64,000 bases of DNA, taken from the NCBI GenBank assembly GCA_014529385.2, contig CM043971.1:98845985-98909984 (forward strand). The letters run 5' to 3'. Source of the DNA: Adiantum capillus-veneris. Lineage: Eukaryota > Streptophyta > Polypodiopsida > Polypodiales > Pteridaceae. Positions within the stretch are counted from its first letter, which is position 1. Each line of letters begins with the position of its first letter. Below the pieces are notes generated by a model that was given only the letters and a program-made list of their open reading frames with translations, did not search any database and was not told the DNA's origin. Positions 1 through 11,809 of this stretch are shown here, piece by piece. The position numbers and the translations under genes are program-made.

Positions 1-1047
1 TCTATCTCCTACTTTGGCATACATAGGAACATCCACATGTGATAGCTCGAGACTTGAGATGAGCATAATGCAAGGTTTCATTAACATTATTAAACAATTA
101 GGGGTTTCACAAGGTGCTTGTCCAATCCCTTTTGCATTCTACTATTTGTCGAAGACTAGCTTGGCTCATTATCTTGAACTTTGGAGGACTTTTTTAGTTG
201 TACTTATGTAACTTAACAAAAACAATGTTGCAAAATGCATCATTGTCAAAAATAGCAATGCATATATGCTTGTAAGTCATGACATTCGTAAAGCTTGACT
301 TGGTATAGTGTTGCATTTATTCCTTCATTCTTTTCTTCCGTCTTCTCTGCTTTCTTTGAGTCAATGATAGCAAATCAAGTGTAGCATCGATCAATCACCA
401 AAAATCTCAAGCAAAAGTGTGTTCCTTATATCCATTGAAGGCTTGGAATGGAAGCCATTCTCCAAAACTTTTTCAAAAACCACCTTTGCAAAAAATATAC
501 ATGACTCATATGTGAATTCAATCAACAATCATAAAGAGTGTATGCTTGGAAGAACAACATGACATAATCCACTTAGTATCACTTCCATTTCTCAACTTTG
601 CCTCTTATGTTCGCAATATGAGGATCTAAGCGTTGAATTTTATAACACAAACCACATTATACCATTATACATTCACACGTGCTCAAACACTGATCCAACA
701 TGGACCTACATGGCACTAATCATTTGTATAAATTCTTGAGCTTTGGAATGACAATTTGGCACAAATAATGCTCCTTCTACACATGCACAAGCACATTCAG
801 AGATCTAGAGAGATGACGAGAAGAAGAGAATGCTCGATGTTGTAGGAAAAATCTAAAGAGGGGCCCAAAAGACCTCATAGATACATGAGAGTGTAATGGA
901 AATGGCCTATGTACTTTGAGAGTAGCGAAATTAGGAAACTTAGAAAAAGCATTTTTATGAGATTACTTTGAGAGCATAGAGGGTGAACTTAATTGATGGT
1001 AGCAAAATAAACATAGTACTTAATTAACTTGGCATGAATAAAACTTT

Positions 1048-1050
<3 letters not shown>

Positions 1051-1095
<45 letters not shown>
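1051..1095. repeat. (GA)n microsatellite
   Basis: An uninterrupted GA run of about 45 bases lies inside the LTR. The matching place in arm 2 (about 14322-14337) has only about 16 bases, so this run changed length after the duplication. Confidence 0.95.
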
Positions 1096-1098
<3 letters not shown>

Positions 1099-1989
1099 AG
1101 AAAACATGAAAATAGTTGAGGACAGGATTTATGTGGAGCCGGTCCCCCCTCTAATAGGCATTTGTATTATAGATTCTTCCATTAAAAGAGACTTGGTACA
1201 ATACAATCTTTGTGTTCTTTGTGACCCTAAGTGATACAATGAAGATGGGAAGCTTCATGCATCATGAGAATAACATAAAATTTGCAAAAAGCATTAACTA
1301 CCCCAAGCCTCAATCCCAAGGCCTCAAACACCTTCGAAGGTAGGGAAGAGGAAAAAGAAATATTCCATAGGAGAAAGGAATAGTTCCTCATTTATCATCA
1401 CTCTTCTTGCTAGCATACATAATAGCATAGCAATGAAGATGGAGAAGATGGCAATCTTAAGCATTGAAGCATGGATCTTGGTTGGATTTGCATTCCATAG
1501 CCAAGAGTGTTGGTGTAGGCTCTCAACATCTCGGTACTAGCTTCGAGATGGAGATGGAGCTCTTGCATTGTTCACTTCCACAATGAGAGTGTGTGCGAGT
1601 GTGTGTGGGAGAGTATACCCCCCAAGCAGCCCCCCTTCTTGCTTTGGTCGACCCCCCCTTGTAGCTCATGCTTGATGCTCATTGGACCCTTGCCAACGTG
1701 GCCAACCACATGCAGGATGCATAACAAGCAACAAGGGTAGTCTTGGGACAAGACTAGTGTTCCCCTTTCCCCTTTGAGAGAGAGGACTTGATAAATGCAA
1801 AAACAATTAATTAAATTAACTAATTTATCATTGGACCCCTTGGGAAGCCAACCAATTGGCTTTAGGCACACCATGAGGGCCACATGAGGAGCAGCTTGAC
1901 AAGTGTCCTATTTGCTGTCTTTGTACCAAGCTTGCCTTGTGTGAGGGTGTGTGTGTTCTTGTAGGTATCTTTGTTGACTTTGTGGAACA

Positions 1990-2160
1990 CCTTACCCTCA
2001 AGCACCTTAGTCAGCAAGCATGACAAAGCACCTCAACCTTGGGTAGTGTTCCCACAAGCACCTCAAGTTCCCTAGTCAGCAAGCATGGCAAGCACCTCAA
2101 GAATCTTAGTCAACAAGCAAGGCAAGCACCTCAAGCATCTTAGTCAACAAGTACGTGTAA
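1990..2160. repeat. 34-bp tandem repeats inside family-1 LTR
   Basis: Degenerate copies of a unit beginning CACCTCAAGCATCTTAGTCA follow one another here. The same repeat is clearer at 27489-27640. Arm 2 has lost this section. Confidence 0.8.
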
Positions 2161-3308
2161 ATGCACCTCCTAGAGTGTTACGCCAACACTGTGAGAGAGA
2201 AGAGAGGAGAGGAGAGAAGAATAAGACAATGTTGGGTGCACTCTCCCCCCGTGCAAGAGTGAGCATTCCCTTTTTGCACATATTTCATTTATAGATTCTT
2301 CAATGCTCAAAAATAAATACACATTGGCCGGCTGACACAAATGACCATAGTTCCTAATGAGCACTTTAGTAATAAATATACATATCCCTTATCCATAACA
2401 TACTACGGGGTTGAAAAAGAAACTGCCCTCGCGAGGTGCAGAAGTGGTGGAGTCGAGTGCGAGGTACAAAACTTTCAGTACCTGCCTGCATAGCACAATG
2501 AGTAACTAAAAACCAAAAGAGTAACAATGATTAGTAGGAAGCAATTTAAAAGTGCAAAGATGTGTAACATGTGTATGGTGTGATGGGAGTGCATAAAATG
2601 AAGTAAATGTGCATAGGTGCGGAGTGCAACCTTGCGTAGAATTTTTGTTCCAAATAGACCTTGATCTGTCCAACTTTCCATACCAATTCATCATATCCTT
2701 TCATATCAATCCATACCAAATGTGGTGGGCCAGTTCCACATATAATGTAACCACGGAGAGTCCTACCTGACCAGGAGTAGGCACTCTAGTACACATGTAT
2801 CGACATCCATAACTTTTCCATAACAGCTCAATAAAGCGGAGAGGCGTGCCTCACGTGCATAGGCACGCTAAGACATGTGTCAATAACGATAAGTTTCCAT
2901 AACAAGGTGTGGAGCGGAGAGTCCTGCCCTCTTCAGACGTAGGAGCTTTTACATATGTAGAAATTGTGCCATTCCAATTTAGGTCAACCCATAAGATCCT
3001 TGCCAAGAAAATGTACATTGTCTCAGTTAGTGTGCTGGGTAATGGGATCAAGGGTTTGTGTGAGATGAGGGTGTGATCGATGAGGTGGAACGTATATGTG
3101 AGTAAGTTTTAAACCACTGATTGTTGTTGCAAGAAAATTAGAAGTAAATGGATTGCACATTTTTAGAACGTACAGTCTTGGCACCTGGACTCAAAAATTG
3201 CAAAGTTAAAATTAAATTTATGAAGTAGCTAACCATCTGTCTGATGTAGTTGCTATGACTGATATTGCTAATGAAGCCCGTACCGATTGGATTCCTACTC
3301 GGCCCATA

Positions 3309-3833
3309 AACAAACTGTGCACTACCAGGTGCGCTGCACCTTCGTACTCCAATCAAGCTCAACCACCAGTGACTACATACCACTCTAACCTCTATCATTA
3401 TGGCTATGATCATCTCTTCCTTTAAGAAGTTTCTTTCTGATCATATTGAATTTGATGAAGCTAATCCCTTTGGAAAGTGGAGCTTACCAAAGGTATCTTC
3501 TGCTCAAATCTATAAACATCATAAGGCTTTTTCCCTCTCTGCTAGTACCATGTATCATGAAACACATGGAAAGCTTACTGTAAGAGACAGTAAGAGATAG
3601 TGAGACAGATAACCATATTATCCATCTCTTTGAAGAGCTTTCTGAGTTCAGGCAAAAGGCCTTGAAGAAAGGTCATCAGTTCATGCATATAGGATATATA
3701 GCTATAGGCATAATCCCTTTGTTCCGTAAAGGTTTGAATGTCTCATGCATTGGAGCACTATTGGACACTAGGCATAAGAATCTGGCAGACCAGACTATAA
3801 GTGTCCTACAAGGAAGCCTGTCAAACGGACCCA
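3309..3833. repeat. Second inverted block carrying viral movement protein start
   Basis: This block matches 15305-15815 in reverse complement. It holds about 90 bp upstream of the viral ORF and the first part of the caulimovirid movement protein. In arm 1 it follows block A (80-3218). In arm 2, read on the minus strand, it precedes block A. The duplicated unit has therefore been permuted or rearranged as well as inverted. Confidence 0.85.
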
Positions 3834-5388
3834 TCTACATAGAATTTTTCCTAATTTCCCTTGTAGCTTGACAGATAAATATTTTGATGAGATTGTGTCT
3901 CTATTGATCAAAACCCATGGTTTAGATCTTAAGCATAGTTCAGATCATCTCCAGATTGCATATCGTATGATTATTCGAACTATAAACACATGTTTACCTT
4001 CTGTATACAATTCTGGGTATCTGAAGGAAGATGCATCTCTAGTCAAAGGACAGAATATTGTCATGAAGGTAGATGAGACCACTCAAGGCACCTTACCTGA
4101 AATGGTTGCCTGGCAAGAAGTTAAATTCCCTTATGAATGGCAGTTAGATATTTCTAAAACTCTGTTAAATGAAGTCACTGCCCCTTCTCCTCTCCAAGTG
4201 CAAAGGCTTGGATCTACAGACCAGTACAAGATATTGGGCCGCTCAAAGTCAAGGAAGCAGTTAGATGTTGTACTTGCTAAACCCCAGTACTATGCCTCTT
4301 CTTCAAGCTCTATCGAATCTCCTGCAGCCATACGGCCACCACCGTCTGTGGCCTCTCTTCACCCCGAAAGCTACAAAGATTCAGAAGGTTTATTTCGGTG
4401 CAAGTTATGCAATCGCATCATGGCGTCTGCCTATGTTGCTAATGGAATTGAACTCTTGAATGCTAAGGACATCCATGATAAAGATTTGTCTCATAGTATG
4501 CCATATATTGTGCCTTCACCTACTACCAGGCTACAGCCTTTGGAGTCCTCTTCAAATTGGCACACTAATGCTCTGAAAGAACTTGCTGCTCTGCAATATC
4601 AGGTACTCAACAAACTTTCTTTGCTTACTTCGTCCTTACCTTCTTTTCCCCGGGGGGTAATATATCAAGACATGAAAGATAAAAAGGAAGGAAAGGAAGT
4701 AACACCTATGCATCCTATACAATTGATTCAATACGACAATCAATCCAGTGACAAGAATTTCCCAAGGATGTTTTCAGTTGTTCTACATGAACCCACCATC
4801 GAATTAGTAACCCAGTTGCCTGCAAACATGTCACCATTTGCCCCAGAAGATTTAGAGGATGGGTTTAACCCTAATGTTGGGTTTAATCCCAATATTAGAT
4901 GGGGGGTTAATGCTCAAGTCCAGACTTGGGAACAGAGGCAACAACAGGGAGAAGTTGTCATAACTATCCTACCAGAGGATAGTGACTGGACAATATTTCA
5001 TGATGATGCATGTGTGGAATATCAAGAAGAAGAATTGGATGAGTTAGATGTGCTGTTACCCCAAATATTTCCTATTCTGGAAGCCTCCTCTGATGATGAG
5101 TCAGTAATCAACTCAGAAAATCTGCTCTCTTCTGATGAAGAAGATAGGATAATAAATCCTATCAAAATGGAAACTGAAGGAGTCAAGGTTGAATCACCTT
5201 CATCCACATCCTCAAATTTAAGGGGAGTAACAAAGATCGGAGATATGACCATACTTGATATTGACGGTCTTTCCCAGGAACAGATTTGGAAAGTGTTTGA
5301 ATTCATCTACAACTCAGCCCACTATGGAATTAATTATAAATATCTAACACAGAGGCAATCTGTGTCCATGATTATAGCAGGTTTTTAA
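3400..5388 (+). pseudogene. Endogenous caulimovirid movement protein and linker region (decayed)
   Basis: This is the start of a plant pararetrovirus polyprotein. Translation from 3400 to about 3860 gives a 30K-superfamily movement protein, which acts at plasmodesmata. The diagnostic stretch includes HIGYIAIGIIPLFRKGLN, a downstream LDTR and a LSNGPIY motif. The frame is broken twice. A 10-11 bp tandem duplication near 3580-3598 shifts it; the copy at 15306-15650 lacks this duplication and reads through. A second shift falls in a T run near 3852. From 3868 a 506-codon frame continues the movement protein and then an acidic, Ser-rich linker with a lone CKLC pair near 4400. It ends at a TAA (5386-5388) that interrupts the same frame as the coat protein downstream. 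Having MP and CP in one ORF resembles petuvirus-like or florendovirus-like caulimovirids. Assignment to genus is not possible here. Confidence 0.8.
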
Positions 5389-6354
5389 GGGATGTTAAGA
5401 GCGTGGTGGGATGATCTCAGTCCGGACAGTAAAGCCTACATTATGCAGGGTGGGCGTGAAGGACGAGAGAATTTTGACAATGTAATTTCACTATTTTTTG
5501 CAGCTCTTGTTATGTAGTTTTTAGGATCCACTAATAAGATACAGGAGCGCAATAAGGAAGCTTTCTTCAGAAGCAAACTCTATGATTTGACCCAGGTTAA
5601 GAAATATCAGCAGCATATGACACAACTAATGTATCATTTCCCTGGGGGTTATTTCAAAACAGAGTACAAACAATACTACCTGAATTCTTTCCCCGAGCCT
5701 TTCTCTAATTTAATTAAAGAAAGGATTAAAACTGCAGGTTGGCATGTAGATGAAAATCTTTCTCTAGCACAGATAAATTCCTTCATTGATGAAGTCACTG
5801 ACTTAGAATGTGCTAGAATAAGAGTAAGGAAAGAAATAAAGCAGGTAAAAGGATTCAATACGAGTTTCTGTGAAAAAGAAACAAAAGCTAAAGCCTTTGG
5901 ATGCAGAACAGCCAAAGAATGCAACTGTAAAGTCAAAGCTCGCAGAAATAAATTTGGTAAGAAATTCAAAGTGGTTCGCAGAAAAAGGAAATTGAGTAAA
6001 GACGAAAGGAGGCAAGTGAAGTGCTACATCTGCAACAAGCCAGGACATATCGCTCCTGAATGTCCAAAAAGAAAAAAGAAATTTGGGAATGCTATCCTAA
6101 AGGATCGCTACGAATGCGAGGTAATCTATTGTAATACCTTGCAGAAGAAGGACTTCCCTATTGCTGAGTACATTGATTTTGATGCTGATGAAGAATCTAC
6201 TTTAGATTCTTCTGAAAATTCATCTACTTCAAAAATTCCAGAGGAACCTATTTTCTCTGACGACAGCGAGCCTCGAATGCAGAATATGGTAAGGAAACCC
6301 TTTTCCTTTCCTAGGCAAAAGAAGCAACAATCATCTGGAGGTAAGGGAGCATGA
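5389..6354 (+). pseudogene. Endogenous caulimovirid coat protein (decayed)
   Basis: This continues in the same frame as the 3868-5388 segment, after a TAA at 5386 and with a further TAG at 5515-5517. It is the capsid part of the pararetrovirus polyprotein. Visible are a WWDDL motif at the start, a conserved region with PGGYFKTEYKQYY, a Lys/Arg-rich stretch, and a CCHC zinc knuckle (CYICNKPGHIAPEC, about 6022-6063). An acidic Ser/Asp/Glu tail follows, as is typical of caulimovirid coat proteins. The frame stops with TGA at 6352-6354. A Ty3/gypsy-type protease follows at once in the same frame, so the virus/retrotransposon boundary lies at about 6300-6360. Two premature stops make it non-functional. 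Confidence 0.8.
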
Positions 6355-6357
6355 TGC

Positions 6358-7290
6358 TTCATCTTGTTTGACCCTGGCTCTACTCACAACTTTATATCAA
6401 CGGAGTTGGCCACCAAGTTGGGCATTCAAGCTTTTGAGATGGGAGATATTGTAACGGCTGACACAGCTTTCAAGGGACAGCAAGCCTTTGTTACTCCATT
6501 GATTGGGAAGTTGAGGCTTCATGTCCAAAGCTATGTCGACAAAGAAGAATTTTTCATCTCTCCTCTCCAACATGAGGATGCTATCCTAGGGGCACCATGA
6601 ATCAACCGCATGGCTGCCAACATGAAGTTCCCTGAAAGGAGAATCTACTTCACCTACAAGGAAAAGAATATGTATGTAGATGCTAGTGAGTCTGGTCGTA
6701 CTATACCACTTGTAAATCCTCTTGCTTTTGATAAATCGATGAAGAGCTCAATTTTTGCGTACATGATTTTTGTCAAAGAGTCCCTAAAAGGTCCTAATGT
6801 TTCATCAAATGTACATGGTAGGAATCAAGAAGAGTTAGACTTATCTAATTTTCTAAAAGGATTCCAAGATGTGCTCATCGATGATATCCCTATGGACTTA
6901 CCTCCAAAACGAGGGCATGATGACCATCGAATTGAGCTCCTACCAGGAAGCTCACCGCCTAACAAGCCTCCTTATCGAGTTTCCCAAGCTCAACAAGAGG
7001 AGATCATGAGGCAAGTACAAGAATTGGTTGACAAAGGGATGGTGAGGCCTGGCTCCTCTCCCTTTTATTCTCCAAGAGTTTTAGTGCAAAAAATGGTACA
7101 TACCATATGTGTGTGGACTATCAACTCGCACTAAACCATCTCACTATCAAAAACACGTTTCATGTGCCTCGGGTAGAAGATCTGTTTGATAAGCTACAAG
7201 GCTCTACCTACTTCAGTAGGATTGACCTTAAACGTGGCTATCATCAAATAAGGATAGTGGATGAAGATATCTTAAAGACCGCGTTAAAAA
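6358..7290 (+). pseudogene. Ty3/gypsy protease and N-terminal reverse transcriptase fragment
   Basis: The aspartic protease signature LFDPGSTHNFIS opens this fragment, followed by a protease body ending in ILGAP and a TGA (6598-6600) where gypsy elements normally have Trp. Then come the linker and the start of RT, with HRIELLPGSSPPNKPPYRV, a VRPGSSPF-like stretch, and after a frameshift near 7090-7110 in an A-run, CVDYQ and FSRIDLKRGYHQIRI. These are Ty3/gypsy features; the caulimovirid RT on the minus strand near 17.5 kb reads FSKFDLKSGFWQ instead. Homology ends near 7290, before the catalytic DD motif. It may be the missing middle of the family-1 element whose integrase lies at 11810-12850, but that link is inference. 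Confidence 0.8.
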
Positions 7291-7856
7291 GAAGAGAAGG
7301 TAAAATAGAAATAATAATAGGTGTAGAGACTATGGATGGGGGCCTAGTCGAAGGTTTTCTGGCTCGCAGAGCTCGCGAGAATGGTGCAACGGAATGCGCA
7401 TGCGCAGGCAGTTCGGGTAGGCACTTGTGAGATGCACCATGTGGAACCGACAACGCATGGCTTGGATGGGAGGTCAGCTCTCTATAACCTGCATGGTATA
7501 TTAACGCCACACAACATCTCTTGATCCGATAGAGGTACAGTGCGTCATGACAAGCAAGCCTCTTATACGGCATGAGAAATAGTTATTGCTTATTGTGGGC
7601 CTTGTCCAGCTCTACCTCGGTACCCTAGTTGGTCGCAGTACTGGCACCACCATGCATCCACCAACCTACCCACCAATAGTTGACTGGCAGTAGCGGGTGG
7701 TAGAGAGCTAGGGAGTTTGCATGAACCCATGTGAGTCCCCCCGTGCAACACCGATAGCCACCGACCCGGCATAGAGCTCCAGCCATGCACGGACGCCTTT
7801 TTTTTAAAAAAACACCACACACTCTACTGGAGCCTTGTAGCACATGTAGTGGCTCT

Positions 7857-7860
<4 letters not shown>

Positions 7861-7915
<55 letters not shown>
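7861..7915. repeat. (CT)n microsatellite
   Basis: A near-perfect CT run of about 55 bases. Confidence 0.97.
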
Positions 7916-7919
<4 letters not shown>

Positions 7920-8684
7920 CATCCTTCACACGCTTCATTCTCTCTCTAACAGCACCCACTCTTTTTCTTGACACCCCTCAAGCTACACCTTCCATCCATA
8001 CTCACCAGAGTGTTGCACACGAAGCGTTCAGATCCCCAGCCTATAATCTCAGCATGTAATCTCTCACCCTCATTCAGGTCCCCTATGCAGCCACTAGCTC
8101 CAAAAAGAGTTACAAAATACACGAATAGGTGTTCAATGCCTCATGCACCCGGTCACAGTCCACAAAAGTAGCAGTTGTCTAGGAGTACACAGTTCACCAA
8201 CACAAAGTGCCAAATAACTAGCATGCTTCTTCGAGGGCACCACATTTTGCCAGTGCCATCACTCAGTAGTCTCCCACCAAAAATTAGTTGTTATTAGCAT
8301 CATGTATGGTGGGATTAGCTTTTATTACAGTCCCTAAGGAGAGAAAGGTCCAAGTTGTTTGCTAGTGGACTTTCAATATCGGAAAGCACATCCATTGCCT
8401 TGTCGATTTCCTCACAAAGGATTTGGATGAGCTCATGTCTATGGATTGTGGTATTGGGCAGCTCCTTCTAAACTGGTAATGTTGCAGTAATACATGCACA
8501 AGCGCAAGGATGCATAAGGGTGCTCCTGGCAAGGCCAGGCGTGCATAATGAGCACCACATCAAACTTGTGTCATTGTCTCCATAGCAATGGCCCAACCAA
8601 TGAAGCATGAAATTGTCTCGCCACACCCTCTTCAACAGTGAACCCTCTCTCTCGTGCTATAGCGAACAACCCCCCCCCCCCCCT

Positions 8685-8799
<115 letters not shown>

Positions 8800-10171
8800 G
8801 CTTGTAAGGTGCAGCCCGTCAACTCTCTTTCCCTCTTTCTTTGCGCATGCTAACACACACAATCTCTCACTCTCTTGCATGGTGGCGCATGAACAAGCAG
8901 AGATCAATAGCGACTGAAAGATAACTACTATTCATTGTCACTATAGATATGACATTTCCTAACCTACTGATTGTAAAGTTGTGGTAGTTGAGATAGGCGT
9001 TGGCAACTCAAAATGTGCTTCTCTCAATTCTGGTAAATACAGGAGTTAGTCGATATCAGTAGATGCAAGTTGCAACTTGAAGCTCGGGCCTGTGCTTCTA
9101 ATATACACTGTTTTTAGGGTTGTTTTTTGCCTGGTTTTCTTCTCTTTTTATATCAGACGCATTGTAGTCGTCCACACGACTATATAACTATTATCCATTT
9201 ATAAATTCATATAATTTAAGAGTTAATATTTGAAGGGCTTCCAAAAGATGAACCCTTCATTGTGTAGGGTTCTTTTCCTAGAAAAATTGCTTGCAGAGCA
9301 CCTTGCACGTCAGTGGTGGGGAGAGCTACAATATTTGTCCATGCTTGTGGTGGGAAGTAGTGTTTGAGACAAATCATCTTCCTAACCATGCATTTAAAGG
9401 GGAAAGTTTAGAAGAATGACTTGCATTTTTCTTCTTTTTACATAATTGAATTTTCAAGCAACATGATTGGAAGCTGCGACACACTTTCCCCAGGTGGGAA
9501 GGGTTGCAATTTTCAACCTTGCCGGTGTGTGCCTTTTTTTAAATTTTATTTTTTGGCTTTGATATTTGTGTGTCTATATTTAAGGTAGAGATAAGCGCTG
9601 CTATGTCTCTTGGTATTTCAGTGTTTGTTGTATCCATTCAAAGATGACCATTGAAAGTCGTTCCTACAAAATTTTTCAAGAGAAATTCTCTTTGAGAGTG
9701 CAATGGTGGAAATCAAACTTTGGATCAAAGTAATCATAGCAAAATTTGTTGATCGAGTTCGGCCTTGCCGAAGATAATTTTTCTAATTGAAGAAATAAGG
9801 GCACACCTAATGCTCTTTTGTTTTTTAGGTCACAATTCAAAGAATTTTCAGGTATTCACACTAAAACTTGTAAAACTCTTCCGGTTTACTTGAAGGAAAG
9901 CTTGGAATCTAGCCAACGTTTTGCAATTGTAGCTAGTTTAAATAACACTGGTGAAATTTTACAAGTTTGAGCATAAATCCTGACAAAGGCTTCAAATTTT
10001 AACCCCAACCCTTACTAGCTTGCATCCTAGTCCACGAAATTATTTTCCATAGGAGGATATCTACAAGAAAGTAGAATTGTATTATGACTTTTGAATGCTT
10101 CTTAGTAGCTATGAAAAATGCATTAAACGCTAACCCCTAAGCTAATGTAGCACTCATGTAGTAGTACGTGA

Positions 10172-10195
10172 CATCTCCCATGGACATGGGAGATG
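10172..10195. repeat. Perfect 11-bp inverted repeat (hairpin)
   Basis: CATCTCCCATG, a GA loop, then CATGGGAGATG form a perfect 11-bp stem. There is no T-run or nearby gene to give it a function. Confidence 0.8.
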
Positions 10196-10904
10196 GGATC
10201 CAAGGCCTCCTTTAATCTAGGGACCTGACCTTAAGCGAGCGTTTTAGACCTTGTTGTTGCAAATGTAAACTTGGCTTGCTTACCTTTTGTACAAAATTTT
10301 ACTCCCCCTCGTCACACTACATTTGTACACAGACTTCGCTTACATAGATTTCTTATCAGTTTAATTTCTAGGTGAATTTTAAGGGTATATATATATCATG
10401 CCTGAGTATTTGGATATATATCTCTAACAAGTGTATTTCTTATTTCTATAACATACTCTCTCGATCTCATATTCTCGTTTGTTGATAACTGCTCCATTAA
10501 CTTTGCTTTCTTATGCGTTGCTCTCTTTATTTGTGACTAAACTTGATCTACGCTATTAAGGTGAACTACAACGTTTTTCTTCCCACTCAATTGTCTCACA
10601 TTTCAGTTTCAACGAGGTTATGCTTCCCTTTTTGTTTGTGTTCCACCTTAATTTAATTTTACCTTTGCAATTTTTGAGTCCAGGTGCCAAGACTGTACGT
10701 TCTAAAAATGTGCAATCCATTTACTTCTAATTTTCTTGCAACAACAATCAGTGGTTTAAAACTTACTCACATATACGGTCCACCTCATCGATCACACCCT
10801 CATCTCACACAAACCCTTGAGCCCATTACCCAGCACACTAGCTGAGACAATGTACAATTTTTTGGCAAGCATCTTATGTGTTGACCTAAATTGGAATGGC
10901 ACAA

Positions 10905-11135
10905 TTTCTACATGTGTAAAAGCTCCTACGTCTGAAGAGGGCAGGACTCTCCGCTCCACACCTTGTTATGGAAACTTATCGTTATTGACACATGTCTTAG
11001 AGTGCCTCTGCCTGTGAGGCACGCCTCTCCGCTTTACTAAGCTGTTATGGAAAATTTATGGATGTCGATACATGTGTACGAGAGTGCCTACGCCTGGTCA
11101 GGTAGGACTCTCCGTGGTTACATTATATGTGGAAC
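10905..11135. repeat. Three degenerate ~80-bp tandem repeats
   Basis: Three successive units each contain a version of ACATGTGT, then GAGTGCCT or an equivalent, an ACTCTCCG element and TTATGGAAA. The mirrored copy lies at about 2735-2965 in arm 1. The arrangement resembles enhancer-like repeats of a promoter or LTR, but no element boundary was found. Confidence 0.6.
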
Positions 11136-11809
11136 TGGCCCACCACATTTGGTATGGATTGATATGAAAGGATATGATGAATTGGTATGGAAAGTTGGAC
11201 AGATCAAGGTCTATTTGGAACAAAAATTCTACGCAAGGTTGCACTCCGCACCTATGCACATTTACTTCATTTTATGCACTCCCATCACACCATACACATG
11301 TTACACATCTTTGCACTTTTAAATTGCTTCCTACTAATCATTGTTACTCTTTTGGTTTTTAGTTACTCATTGTGCTATGCAGGCAGGTACTGAAAGTTTT
11401 GTACCTCGCACTCGACTCCACCACTTCTGCACCTCGCGAGGGCAGTTTCTTTTTCAACCCCGTAGTATGTTATGGATAAGGGATATGTATATTTATTACT
11501 CAAGTGCTCATTAGGAGCTATGGTCATTTGTGTCAGCCGGCCAATGTGTATTTATTTTTGAGCATTGAAGAATCTATAAATGAAATATGTGCAAAAAGGG
11601 AATGCTCACTCTTGCATGGGGGGAGAGTGCACCCAGCATCGTCTTATTCTTCTCTCCTCTCCTCTCTTCTCTCATTTTCGTATAGCTTGGATAACGTGGT
11701 TGTGCGAGACGTCAGGTATGCTGATTCGCTCGTTTATGGATTATAGCATGTTATTTTTGTATTTTGCAGGGCAGTCGTGCCTCTGTTTGCAGCACGTACT
11801 TCTATTGGC

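Larger units (their letters stand above)
892..2160 (-). mobile_element. Truncated LTR, Ty3/gypsy family 1 (arm 1)
   Basis: On the minus strand this LTR ends in CCATTACA at 892, the same terminus as the copies at 13208-14496 and 26614-27936. Its beginning is missing: homology stops near 2160, inside the 34-bp repeat part of the LTR. It contains the same long shared core (1572-1883) as the other copies. The open frames in it are shared LTR sequence, not genes. Family assignment comes from the linked integrase and gag at the other copies. Confidence 0.75.
80..3218. repeat. Arm 1 of a large inverted duplication
   Basis: This stretch reappears in reverse complement at 10651-15304. Shared landmarks are the sequence around 104-130 with 15268-15290, the LTR body around 1572-1883 with 13533-13844, the block around 2475-2681 with 11187-11393, and the end near 3160-3218 with 10651-10720. 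Sequence agreement over the matched blocks is high by eye, with scattered substitutions and small indels. Arm 1 is shorter than arm 2: it lacks the integrase/chromodomain section and the LTR start found in arm 2, but keeps about 270 bp of LTR sequence (roughly 1915-2185) that arm 2 has lost. Positions 80-891 and 2190-3218 are shared sequence with no gene that I recognise. Confidence 0.9.
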
